Positions 14,372 to 20,473 of a stretch of DNA of 21,114 nt are shown here, in pieces. Source of the DNA: Desulfovibrio sp. UBA6121 (lineage in GTDB: Bacteria; Desulfobacterota; Desulfovibrionia; Desulfovibrionales; Desulfovibrionaceae); the NCBI GenBank assembly GCA_002422505.1, contig DIVX01000162.1:1-21114 (forward strand), in the 5' to 3' direction. The first letter of the stretch is position 1. Each line of letters begins with the position of its first letter. The translations under genes and the position numbers were made by a program. Under the pieces are notes generated by a model that saw nothing but the letters and a program-made list of their open reading frames with translations, did not search any database and was not told where the DNA came from.

Positions 14372-15943
14372 ATGCCGACAACCAAAGCCCACGGCTGCGC
14401 CCTTGAGGGCAGCCTCACCGCCTTGCGCAGCATCCTGCGCGAGCTTTCCCCCGGCGCGCCGCTGGAGGAAAGCCTTGGCGGCCTGCTCAAGGTGCTTTCC
14501 CAGCAAATGGGCTACCTGCGCGTGTTTCTGGTCATCATGGACCCGGAGGCCGAGAGCCTGCGGCTTTCCCTGGCGCACAGCCCCACACGCTCCCTGCCCG
14601 CCACCTATACCCCCGGCAAGGGCGTGGTGGGCCAAGTGTACGAAACGGGCAAGGCCATCATCGTTCCAAAGATTGCGGACAACAGCGAGTTCCTGAACAA
14701 GGCCTTTGGCCGCTCGCCAGAGGAGCTGGAAACCCTGTCCTTTGTCAGCGTGCCCGTCAGCATCGCCCGGCACGGCATCAACGAGACCCTGGGCGCGCTC
14801 TCCGCCGATCTGCACATCATGCCCGTGGACCAGCTGGACCGACACCGCGAGTTCCTGGAAGTGGTGGCTGACCTTATAGCCAACCAGGTGGCCCAGTTGC
14901 AGGAAGAAATGGCCCTGCACAAGCACCTTATGGCCCAGGGCATGGTGCCGCCGGGGCTCGACGCGCCCCCGCCGCCAAACTTCGTGGCCGCCAGCAAAAG
15001 CATGCGCGTGGTGCTGCGCCAGGCGCGCCAGGTGGCCCCCAGCCGCGCCACCGTGCTCTTGCGGGGCGAGTCCGGCACGGGCAAAGAGCTCCTGGCCGAG
15101 GCCATCCACATCGGCAGCCCCCGGGCCGACAAGCCCCTCATCAAGCTCAACTGCGCGGCCCTGCCCTCCGAACTGGTGGAAAGCGAGCTCTTCGGCCACC
15201 AGAAGGGCGCGTTCACCGGCGCGGTGCAGACCAAGCGCGGCCTGTTCGAACTGGCGCACAACGGCACGCTCTTCCTCGACGAAATCGGCGAGCTGTCGCT
15301 GGACGCGCAGGCCAAAGTGCTGCGCGCCATCCAGGAGAAGGAAATCCAGCGCGTCGGCGGCGAGCAGACCCTGTCCGTTGACGTGCGGCTTATTTGCGCC
15401 ACGCACCAGCCGCTGGAAGAACTGCTGACCCATGGCCGCTTCCGCGAGGACCTGTTCTACCGCATCAACGTCTTTCCGGTGTTCATTCCCGCCCTGCGCG
15501 AACGCCGAGAGGACATTCTGCCCCTGTGCGAGCACTTTTTGCAGAGCTTCTCCAAGGAGTACGGCAAGAACATCAAGCGCATCTCCACCCCGGCCATCGA
15601 GCTGCTTTCGATGTACCACTGGCCGGGCAACGTGCGCGAGCTGAGCAACTGCGTGGAACGCGCCGTGCTGGTGTGCGAGGAAGAAGTCATCCGCACCTAT
15701 CACCTGCCGCCGACCTTGCAGACGGCGGACAGTTCGGCCACGGGCATCAACCTGTCCTTCGGCGAGGCCGTGGCCAAGTTCGAGCAGGAGCTGCTGGTGG
15801 ATTCGCTCAAGAAGACGCGCGGCAACATGCTGCAAAGCGCCCGCGACCTGCGCGTCAGCTACCGGATCATCAATTACAAGGTCAAAAAGTACAACATCGA
15901 CGTCAAGCGCTTCAGCAACGTGAAGCCGAAGCGGAAGAAATAA
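14372..15943 (+). CDS. Sigma-54-dependent transcriptional activator with GAF sensor domain (NifA/NtrC type)
   Basis: A 523-residue bacterial enhancer-binding protein. Residues about 15-180 form a GAF-type sensor (GKGVVGQVYETGKAIIVPKI, LSFVSVPV). Residues about 208-440 form the AAA+ domain: Walker A GESGTGKE at 232-239, the sigma-54 contact loop GAFTGA at 279-284, Walker B FLDE ending at residue 304, and ENLFYR-like EDLFYRINVFPV with RERREDI. The C-terminus has a Fis-type helix-turn-helix (NMLQSARDLRVSYRIINYKV) and a Lys-rich tail. The activation loop is intact, so it should work with RpoN. The ATG is preceded by AGGAAGGA. It lies 31 bases after iorB, so control of iorAB or aromatic amino acid use is plausible, but the effector and targets are unknown. 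A strong terminator follows. Confidence 0.93.
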   Translation: MPTTKAHGCALEGSLTALRSILRELSPGAPLEESLGGLLKVLSQQMGYLRVFLVIMDPEAESLRLSLAHSPTRSLPATYTPGKGVVGQVYETGKAIIVPKIADNSEFLNKAFGRSPEELETLSFVSVPVSIARHGINETLGALSADLHIMPVDQLDRHREFLEVVADLIANQVAQLQEEMALHKHLMAQGMVPPGLDAPPPPNFVAASKSMRVVLRQARQVAPSRATVLLRGESGTGKELLAEAIHIGSPRADKPLIKLNCAALPSELVESELFGHQKGAFTGAVQTKRGLFELAHNGTLFLDEIGELSLDAQAKVLRAIQEKEIQRVGGEQTLSVDVRLICATHQPLEELLTHGRFREDLFYRINVFPVFIPALRERREDILPLCEHFLQSFSKEYGKNIKRISTPAIELLSMYHWPGNVRELSNCVERAVLVCEEEVIRTYHLPPTLQTADSSATGINLSFGEAVAKFEQELLVDSLKKTRGNMLQSARDLRVSYRIINYKVKKYNIDVKRFSNVKPKRKK

Positions 15944-15965
15944 CGCCGCACACGATGAAAACAAC

Positions 15966-15996
15966 GAAGGGGACCGCAAGGTCCCCTTCTCTTTTA
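15966..15996 (+). terminator. Rho-independent terminator after the sigma-54 activator
   Basis: GAAGGGGACC, loop GCAA, GGTCCCCTTC: a perfect ten-pair stem (15966-15989) followed by TCTTTT. It ends the operon that starts at 11158 and separates it from the toxin-antitoxin pair. Confidence 0.92.
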
Positions 15997-16001
15997 CCCA
16001 C

Positions 16002-16028
16002 TTGACGAATACACGCGGCGCATATACT
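16002..16028 (+). promoter_or_regulatory. Promoter of higB-higA, very close to the toxin start codon
   Basis: TTGACG (16002-16007) and TATACT (16023-16028), each matching consensus in five of six bases, with a short 15-base spacer. Only eight bases separate the -10 from the higB ATG at 16037, so transcription would begin within a few bases of the start codon. Confidence 0.6.
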
Positions 16029-16036
16029 TTCCAGGC

Positions 16037-16318
16037 ATGATTCAGTCCTTCAAATGCGAGGACACGGCGCAATTGTTTCGCCGGGAACCCGTCCGCCGTT
16101 TACCGCTAGACATCCAGCGGGCGGCCTTGCGCAAGCTTTTGCTGCTGCATGCGGCCAAGTCGGTGGAGGAACTGCGCATCCCGCCCGGCAACCGCCTGGA
16201 GCGCCTCAAGGGCGGCAGGGCCGGGGCCTGGAGCATCCGCGTCAACGACCAGTGGCGCATCTGCTTCACCTGGGATGGCTCCAACGCGCACGACGTTGAA
16301 ATCGTCGATTATCATTAG
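16037..16318 (+). CDS. higB: HigB-type toxin, RelE/ParE-superfamily mRNA interferase
   Basis: A 93-residue basic protein matching the HigB family. It begins MIQSFKCEDTAQLF and has the conserved core RLERLKGGRAGAWSIRVNDQ then WRICFTWDG, ending DVEIVDYH. HigB toxins cleave mRNA on the ribosome during growth arrest and are neutralised by the HigA antitoxin encoded next. Length is normal, and the start is fixed by the family N-terminus. No ribosome-binding site is visible upstream, and the promoter leaves almost no leader, suggesting leaderless or weak translation. The stop overlaps the region of the higA ribosome-binding site. Toxin-before-antitoxin order is usual for higBA. As a small module between two terminators, it may have arrived by horizontal transfer. 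Confidence 0.9.
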   Translation: MIQSFKCEDTAQLFRREPVRRLPLDIQRAALRKLLLLHAAKSVEELRIPPGNRLERLKGGRAGAWSIRVNDQWRICFTWDGSNAHDVEIVDYH

Positions 16319-16329
16319 GAGCGACAAGC

Positions 16330-16647
16330 ATGGACAAGCCCACGCACCCCCCGATTCACCCCGGCGAGATATTGCTGGAGGATTTCTTGCGGCCCATGGG
16401 AATCTCACAGTCGCACCTCGCCCTGGCCATCCGCGTGCCCTTGCAACGCGTCCACGACATCGTTCACGGCAGGCGGGCCATCAGCGTGGACAGCGCGGCG
16501 CGCTTGGGCCGCTTCTTCGGCACCAGTGCGGACCTGTGGTTGAACCTGCAGACCCACTACGACCTGGAAAAGGCCCGCGACGAAGGCCTGTTCGTCCGCG
16601 TGCTGCAAGATGTGCAGCCGTTGGCGCCTGGTTCGCCTGAACGCTAG
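16330..16647 (+). CDS. higA: HigA-type antitoxin, helix-turn-helix DNA-binding protein
   Basis: A 105-residue Xre-like protein of the HigA antidote family. It opens with the typical PPIHPGEILLEDFLRPMGIS, then the helix-turn-helix (QSHLALAIRVPLQRVHDIVH, GRRAISVDSAARLGRFFGTS) and the ADLWLNLQTHYDLEKA tail. It should bind and neutralise HigB and repress the higBA promoter. Its ATG follows AGGAG (16317-16321), a clear ribosome-binding site in contrast to higB, so the antitoxin is probably translated better than the toxin. It lies 11 bases after higB. Confidence 0.93.
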   Translation: MDKPTHPPIHPGEILLEDFLRPMGISQSHLALAIRVPLQRVHDIVHGRRAISVDSAARLGRFFGTSADLWLNLQTHYDLEKARDEGLFVRVLQDVQPLAPGSPER

Positions 16648-16654
16648 ATGCAAA

Positions 16655-16685
16655 AAAGGGGGCCAAGCGGCCCCCTTTGCTTTTT
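16655..16685. terminator. Bidirectional rho-independent terminator between higA and hisA
   Basis: AAAGGGGGCC, loop AAGC, GGCCCCCTTT (16655-16678): a ten-pair stem. On the plus strand it is followed by GCTTTTT, ending higBA. On the minus strand the stem is followed by a T-run (the A-run at 16652-16657), ending the guaA-tat-his gene group after hisA. Confidence 0.92.
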
Positions 16686-16712
16686 CCGCAGCGCGGAACG
16701 GACAGGCGCGTA

Positions 16713-17450
16713 TTATGCCGCCTGCAGCCCCTTGGTGAAGGCCAGGCCCTCGGCGAAGTCCAGGGTGCCCGCGTAGATGGCGCGGCCCGTGATGGCCCCC
16801 TGCAGGCCTTTTGGGCACAGCGGCGCGAGGTTTTTGAGGTCGTCCAGGTTGGTGACGCCGCCTGCCGCCACAACGGGCAGTTTGGTGCTTTCGCACAGGC
16901 GCGTCAGCGCGGGCACGTTCACGCCGCTCTGCATCCCGTCGCGGGCGATGTCGGTGTAGATGATGAAGCTCGCCCCGGCCGCCTCGATGCGCGGCAGCAC
17001 CTCGGTCACGGTGAGACCCGCATCGGCCACCCAGCCGCGGCTTTTGAGCTGGCCGTCCACGGCGTCCAGGCTCACGCCCACCTTGCCGGGAAGCGCGGCG
17101 CACAGCTCGGCGAACAGCTCCGGCTGCTCAAGTGCGATGGTGCCGATGATCAGCCGGGCCACGCCCGCCTCCACATAGGCCTTGGCGGTGGCGAGGTCGC
17201 GCACGCCGCCGCCGAGCTGCACGGGAATGCCCGCCTCGGCGCAGATGCGCTTGACCAGCTCGAAGTTGCGCGGACACCCGCTGAAGGCGCCGTCGAGATC
17301 AATGATGTGCAGCCACTGCGCGCCCAGGCGCACCCAGGAAAGGGCGCTCGCCGCCGGGTCGTCGCCAAACACGGTCACGGCGTCGGCGCGGCCCTGCTCC
17401 AGGCGCACGCAGCGCCCGTCTTTTATGTCAACTGCGGGGAATAGAATCAC
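16713..17450 (-). CDS. hisA: Phosphoribosylformimino-5-aminoimidazole carboxamide ribotide isomerase
   Basis: A 245-residue beta/alpha-barrel isomerase of histidine biosynthesis (ProFAR to PRFAR). Seen: the first strand ILFPAVDIKDGRCVRL with the catalytic Asp, HIIDLDGAFSG, VQLGGGVRDLATAKAYVEAG, RLIIGTIALE, YTDIARDGMQSG with the second catalytic Asp, and VVAAGGVTNLDDL. The GTG at 17450 was chosen because it gives the exact family N-terminus, has GGGAG about eight bases upstream and overlaps the stop of the upstream lipoprotein gene (GTGA). The last gene of the run, it ends at the terminator shared with higA. Other his genes except hisB are outside the window. Confidence 0.95.
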   Translation of the reverse strand: MILFPAVDIKDGRCVRLEQGRADAVTVFGDDPAASALSWVRLGAQWLHIIDLDGAFSGCPRNFELVKRICAEAGIPVQLGGGVRDLATAKAYVEAGVARLIIGTIALEQPELFAELCAALPGKVGVSLDAVDGQLKSRGWVADAGLTVTEVLPRIEAAGASFIIYTDIARDGMQSGVNVPALTRLCESTKLPVVAAGGVTNLDDLKNLAPLCPKGLQGAITGRAIYAGTLDFAEGLAFTKGLQAA

Positions 17451-18082
17451 AAACCGATCTCCCGCAGGCCCGCCTCTATGCCCTCCTTGGCCAGGGTATC
17501 GGCGGTGACCCACTCGCCCTTGCGCTGCACGTACTTGCCCAGGTCCAGGAAGTTGTCGGACAGGGCCTTCTGGGTCTCGTCGTAGTGGTAGCGCGAAACA
17601 AGGCGCTCGCCCTTCACGTCGATGAGGTAGAAGTCGATGACCACCGAGGCCGGGTTCCCGCCGCCCTCAAGCTCCTTCCAGAACAGCACCTGCGGCACGA
17701 GCAGAAAATCCGCAGGCATGCAGCGGCCCACGCCCAGCCAGTACGACCAGGCGGATTCCCGCGCCTTGCCGGAGCGCTCGAAGGTGACGATCTCCTGGCA
17801 CTGCTTGACCGCAGCCGGGGTGCCGCTGGTGGTTACGCCGTGGGCGCGCAGGGCCTGGCTCACCGAGGTATCGAGGTTGGCCAGAATCTCCGGCTTCACG
17901 CTCTTGCCTTCCTCGGGCAGGTAGCCCGCCAGCAGTTCCCAGTTGTACTTGGGCGCGGTGAAGGGGGCGACGGCGATGGCGCCCATGGGCCGCAACTGCG
18001 GCGTAACGGGCTTGGGCGCGCAGGCGGCCAGGCCAAGCGCGCAGCACAGGGCGGCAACAGGCAAGAATTTCCGTAACAGCAT
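17447..18082 (-). CDS. Predicted lipoprotein of unknown function
   Basis: A 211-residue protein with a lipoprotein signal peptide: MLLRKF, a hydrophobic stretch and the lipobox LAAC, with lipidation expected at the cysteine around residue 21. The mature part starts APKPVTPQL and includes GAIAVAPFTAPKYNWELLAG, VVIDFYLIDVKGERLVSRYH and a C-terminal amphipathic helix. The early APF strand followed by an ADFLLVPQV strand recalls small periplasmic alpha/beta lipoproteins of the LpoB/CsgG-like fold, but I do not recognise the family and this is a guess. The ATG overlaps the hisB stop (TGATG) with GGGGAG upstream, and the stop overlaps the hisA start (GTGA), so it is translationally coupled on both sides inside the histidine genes. 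Confidence 0.8.
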   Translation of the reverse strand: MLLRKFLPVAALCCALGLAACAPKPVTPQLRPMGAIAVAPFTAPKYNWELLAGYLPEEGKSVKPEILANLDTSVSQALRAHGVTTSGTPAAVKQCQEIVTFERSGKARESAWSYWLGVGRCMPADFLLVPQVLFWKELEGGGNPASVVIDFYLIDVKGERLVSRYHYDETQKALSDNFLDLGKYVQRKGEWVTADTLAKEGIEAGLREIGL

Positions 18083-18669
18083 CAGTCCACACTCCCCTTG
18101 GTGCTGGGCGCGCCCGTGCGGCAAACCTGAACGGCCTGGCGCAAAGCCAAGCCCAGGGCCTTGAAGGCGGCCTCCAGCAGATGGTGGCCATTTTTCCCAT
18201 ACTCATAGCGGATGTGCAGGTTCATTCCCGCCCGCTGGGCCAATGATTTGAAGAACTCGCGCCACACGTCCTTCTCCTGCCCGGCAATCTGCGCGGGCAA
18301 AAGCTCGTCGGCGTACACCAGGTAGGGGCGGCCGGAAAGGTCCACCACCACCTCGGCCAGGGCCTCGTCCATGGGGACCTTGGCCGTGGCCACACGGGCA
18401 ATGCCCGCCTTGTCGCCCAGGGCCTGGGCCAGCGCCTGCCCCAGGCTCAGGCCGATGTCCTCCAGGCTGTGGTGGGCGTCCACCTCAAGGTCGCCCTTGC
18501 AGGAAAGCTCAAGGTCGAACCCGGCCCAAAAGCTCATGAGCGTCAGCATGTGGTCGGCAAAGCCCATGCCCGTGTCGATGGCGCAGGCGCCGGTGCCCTC
18601 AAGGGTCAGCTCCACGCGGATGTCCGTCTCTTTCGTGGTGCGGGCTATGCTCGCGCTGCGTTGTGCCAC
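18082..18669 (-). CDS. hisB: Imidazoleglycerol-phosphate dehydratase
   Basis: A 195-residue manganese-dependent dehydratase of histidine biosynthesis. The two metal-binding motifs are present: GFADHMLTLMSFWAG with DAHHSLEDIG, and GHHLLEAAFKALG; the start RSASIARTTKETDIRVEL is also typical. It is the single-domain form, without the N-terminal histidinol phosphatase of the E. coli enzyme. The GTG at 18669 was chosen because AAGGAG lies about seven bases upstream and the length equals the family's; an ATG at 18720 adds 17 basic residues without family similarity. A perfect TTGACA (18745-18740) lies upstream but with a poor -10, so hisB is probably read mainly from the Tat gene promoter. Confidence 0.95.
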   Translation of the reverse strand: MAQRSASIARTTKETDIRVELTLEGTGACAIDTGMGFADHMLTLMSFWAGFDLELSCKGDLEVDAHHSLEDIGLSLGQALAQALGDKAGIARVATAKVPMDEALAEVVVDLSGRPYLVYADELLPAQIAGQEKDVWREFFKSLAQRAGMNLHIRYEYGKNGHHLLEAAFKALGLALRQAVQVCRTGAPSTKGSVD

Positions 18670-18794
18670 GGTTTCGCTCCTTTTCGGCCCCCGCGCGCGG
18701 CGGGTCGCCCTTTTCCCCATGACCGGGGCCGCCCGGACTTGTCAAGCCGCAACGCGCCCACTTTCCTCGGCCGATTCCGAAAAATGCTCCAGGC

Positions 18795-20414
18795 TTAGGC
18801 CGTCTCCTCTGGCGCAGGCTCCTGCGCGGGCGGGCGCTTCTTGCCAAAGAAATAGGCCAGCCACACGCCCACCTCGTACAGAATGCACAAAGGCACGGCC
18901 ATCATGGTCTGGCTGATGGCATCCGGCGGAGTGAGGGCGGCGGCGATGACGAACGAGCCCAGAATGGCGTACTTGCGCTTGGCGCGCAGGCCCTCGTGGG
19001 TCACAATGCCCAGCTTGGCCAGGAAGAACAGGAACAGCGGCAGCTCGAACACAATGCCGAAGGCGAACAGCAGCTTGAGCACGAAATCCAGGTATTCGTC
19101 CAGCTTGGGCGTAAACACCAGCATTTCGTTGGAGTAGCTGGCGAAGAACTCGAAACCGAAGGGAAAGACCACGAAGTAGCCGAACAGCGCCCCGCAGGTA
19201 AAGCACAGGGCGGAAAAGAAGGCGATGGGGATGATCCACTTGCGCTCGTGGCTGTACAGGCCGGGGGCCACAAACTGCCAGATCTGGTAGAAGATATACG
19301 GGCTGCACGCGAAGATGCCGGCCACAAAGGCGATCTTCATTTCGGTGAAGAAGGCCTCGGTAGGCAGGGTGTAGATGAAGTGGCTCTGCTTGATGGCGTC
19401 GAGCATGGGCTGCATGAGGATGGTGAGCAGCTTTTGCGCAAAGGCGTAGCAGGCCAGAAAGCCCACCAGCACGGCGATGGCGCAGCGGGTAAGGCGCTTG
19501 CGCAGGTCCTGCAGGTGGCCAAAGAGGCTCATGCGCCCGGAGTGGCCTTCGCCCACAGCGTCGTCGCCCTTGGGCGGCGGCGGCGGCGGAACGTCTCCTG
19601 CCGGGGCGTCCACCGCAGGCGCTGCGGCGGCGACGGCCTCGGCGGGCAGCCCGGCCTCGGCGGCCAGGGCGGGCGTTTCGGCTTCCGCCGCCAGGGCCGG
19701 AACGTCTGCAGCAGTTTCGTCTGGCGTCTCGGCCCCAGGCTCAGCTGGGACTTCGGCAGGCGTCTCGGCGGACGCGGCAGCAGGAACTTCGGCAGGCGTC
19801 TCGGCAGGCTCGGCTGGCGTTTCTACAGGGACTTCAGCAGGCGTCTCGGCAGGCTCCGCTAGCGTTTCTACAGGAACTTCAGCAGGCGTCTGCGCCGTGA
19901 CGTCAGCAGGAACTTCAGCAGGCGTCTCAGCGGACGCCTCATCTGCGGGTTCGGCGCGCTCCACCGGGGGCTGGGCCGGGTATTCGCCGAAGCCGCCCTC
20001 GTCAGCGGCAGCGGCTTCGGGCGCGGCTGTGTCCGTTGCGGCTGCGTCCGTTGCGGCTGCGTCCGTTGCGGCACCTTCAGGCGCAGCCTTGGCGGCCTGG
20101 TCCATGCGCGCCTGGATTTCCTCCGGGGTTTCCTCCGGCCTGGCTTCCGCCGTGGGCTCCGGCGCGGGCTCCGCTGCGGCGGGCGCGTCCGTGGTTGCAC
20201 CGGTCCCGTACAGCTGCTCGTGCGCCTCGGCCTTGCGCTTCTCAAAGTCGGCCATCTCGGTCTCGCGCTCGATGGTGCGCTTGAACTCGCCGCTCATCTG
20301 CTTGAACTCGCCAATGGCCTTGCCGAGCGACTTCATGAGGTCGGGCAGCTTCTTGGGGTCCACAACGATGATCGCCAGCAGGGCGATGAGAAGCAATTCT
20401 CCGGTACCGGGCAT
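18795..20414 (-). CDS. TatB-TatC fusion protein of the twin-arginine translocase
   Basis: One continuous reading frame of 539 codons. Residues 1-70 are TatB/TatA-like: a short hydrophobic helix (GELLLIALLAIIVV), the hinge DPKKLP, and an amphipathic helix (LMKSLGKAIGEFKQMSGEFK) extending into a charged helix. Residues 71-294 are a low-complexity Ala/Pro/Glu/Thr linker with repeats and a polyproline stretch. Residues 295-539 are a complete TatC with six hydrophobic segments, HLQDLRKRL, FVAPGLYSHERKW, FELPLFLFF and LTPPDAISQT. TatB and TatC form the receptor for folded twin-arginine substrates in the inner membrane; the TatB tail and TatC N-terminus are both cytoplasmic, so the fusion is topologically sound. 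An internal ATG (19532) at the natural TatC start has no good ribosome-binding site. The fusion start has AGGAAGG just upstream. guaA is 59 bases upstream, hisB downstream. Confidence 0.92.
   Translation of the reverse strand: MPGTGELLLIALLAIIVVDPKKLPDLMKSLGKAIGEFKQMSGEFKRTIERETEMADFEKRKAEAHEQLYGTGATTDAPAAAEPAPEPTAEARPEETPEEIQARMDQAAKAAPEGAATDAAATDAAATDTAAPEAAAADEGGFGEYPAQPPVERAEPADEASAETPAEVPADVTAQTPAEVPVETLAEPAETPAEVPVETPAEPAETPAEVPAAASAETPAEVPAEPGAETPDETAADVPALAAEAETPALAAEAGLPAEAVAAAAPAVDAPAGDVPPPPPPKGDDAVGEGHSGRMSLFGHLQDLRKRLTRCAIAVLVGFLACYAFAQKLLTILMQPMLDAIKQSHFIYTLPTEAFFTEMKIAFVAGIFACSPYIFYQIWQFVAPGLYSHERKWIIPIAFFSALCFTCGALFGYFVVFPFGFEFFASYSNEMLVFTPKLDEYLDFVLKLLFAFGIVFELPLFLFFLAKLGIVTHEGLRAKRKYAILGSFVIAAALTPPDAISQTMMAVPLCILYEVGVWLAYFFGKKRPPAQEPAPEETA
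19786..19945 (-). repeat. 45-bp tandem repeats in the TatB-TatC linker
   Basis: Read on the plus strand, units beginning ACTTCGGCAGGCGTCTCGGC or ACTTCAGCAGGCGTCTCGGC start at 19786 and 19831 (45 bases apart) and again at 19876. A shortened 36-base unit leads to a fourth start at 19912. The first two full units are nearly identical. They encode a 15-residue repeat built from AETPAEVPVET and AEP. All periods are multiples of three. Confidence 0.9.
20031..20070 (-). repeat. 15-bp tandem repeat in the TatB-TatC linker
   Basis: GTCCGTTGCGGCTGC repeats at 20031-20045 and 20046-20060 with a partial third copy to 20070. On the coding strand this gives an Ala/Thr/Asp repeat. It is distinct from the 45-bp array further along the same linker. 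Confidence 0.9.
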
Positions 20415-20473
20415 AGGCCTTCCTGAATCTTATACTGTGCGTGCGGGGGTGCCTGGTCTCTTGTGCGGCTCGC

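Noticed and set aside
20415..20473. Possible -10 element (TATAAG) and GG/GC sigma-54-like pair before the Tat fusion gene
   Set aside because: No matching -35 at proper spacing, and the GG-GC spacing is one base off; not strong enough to annotate.
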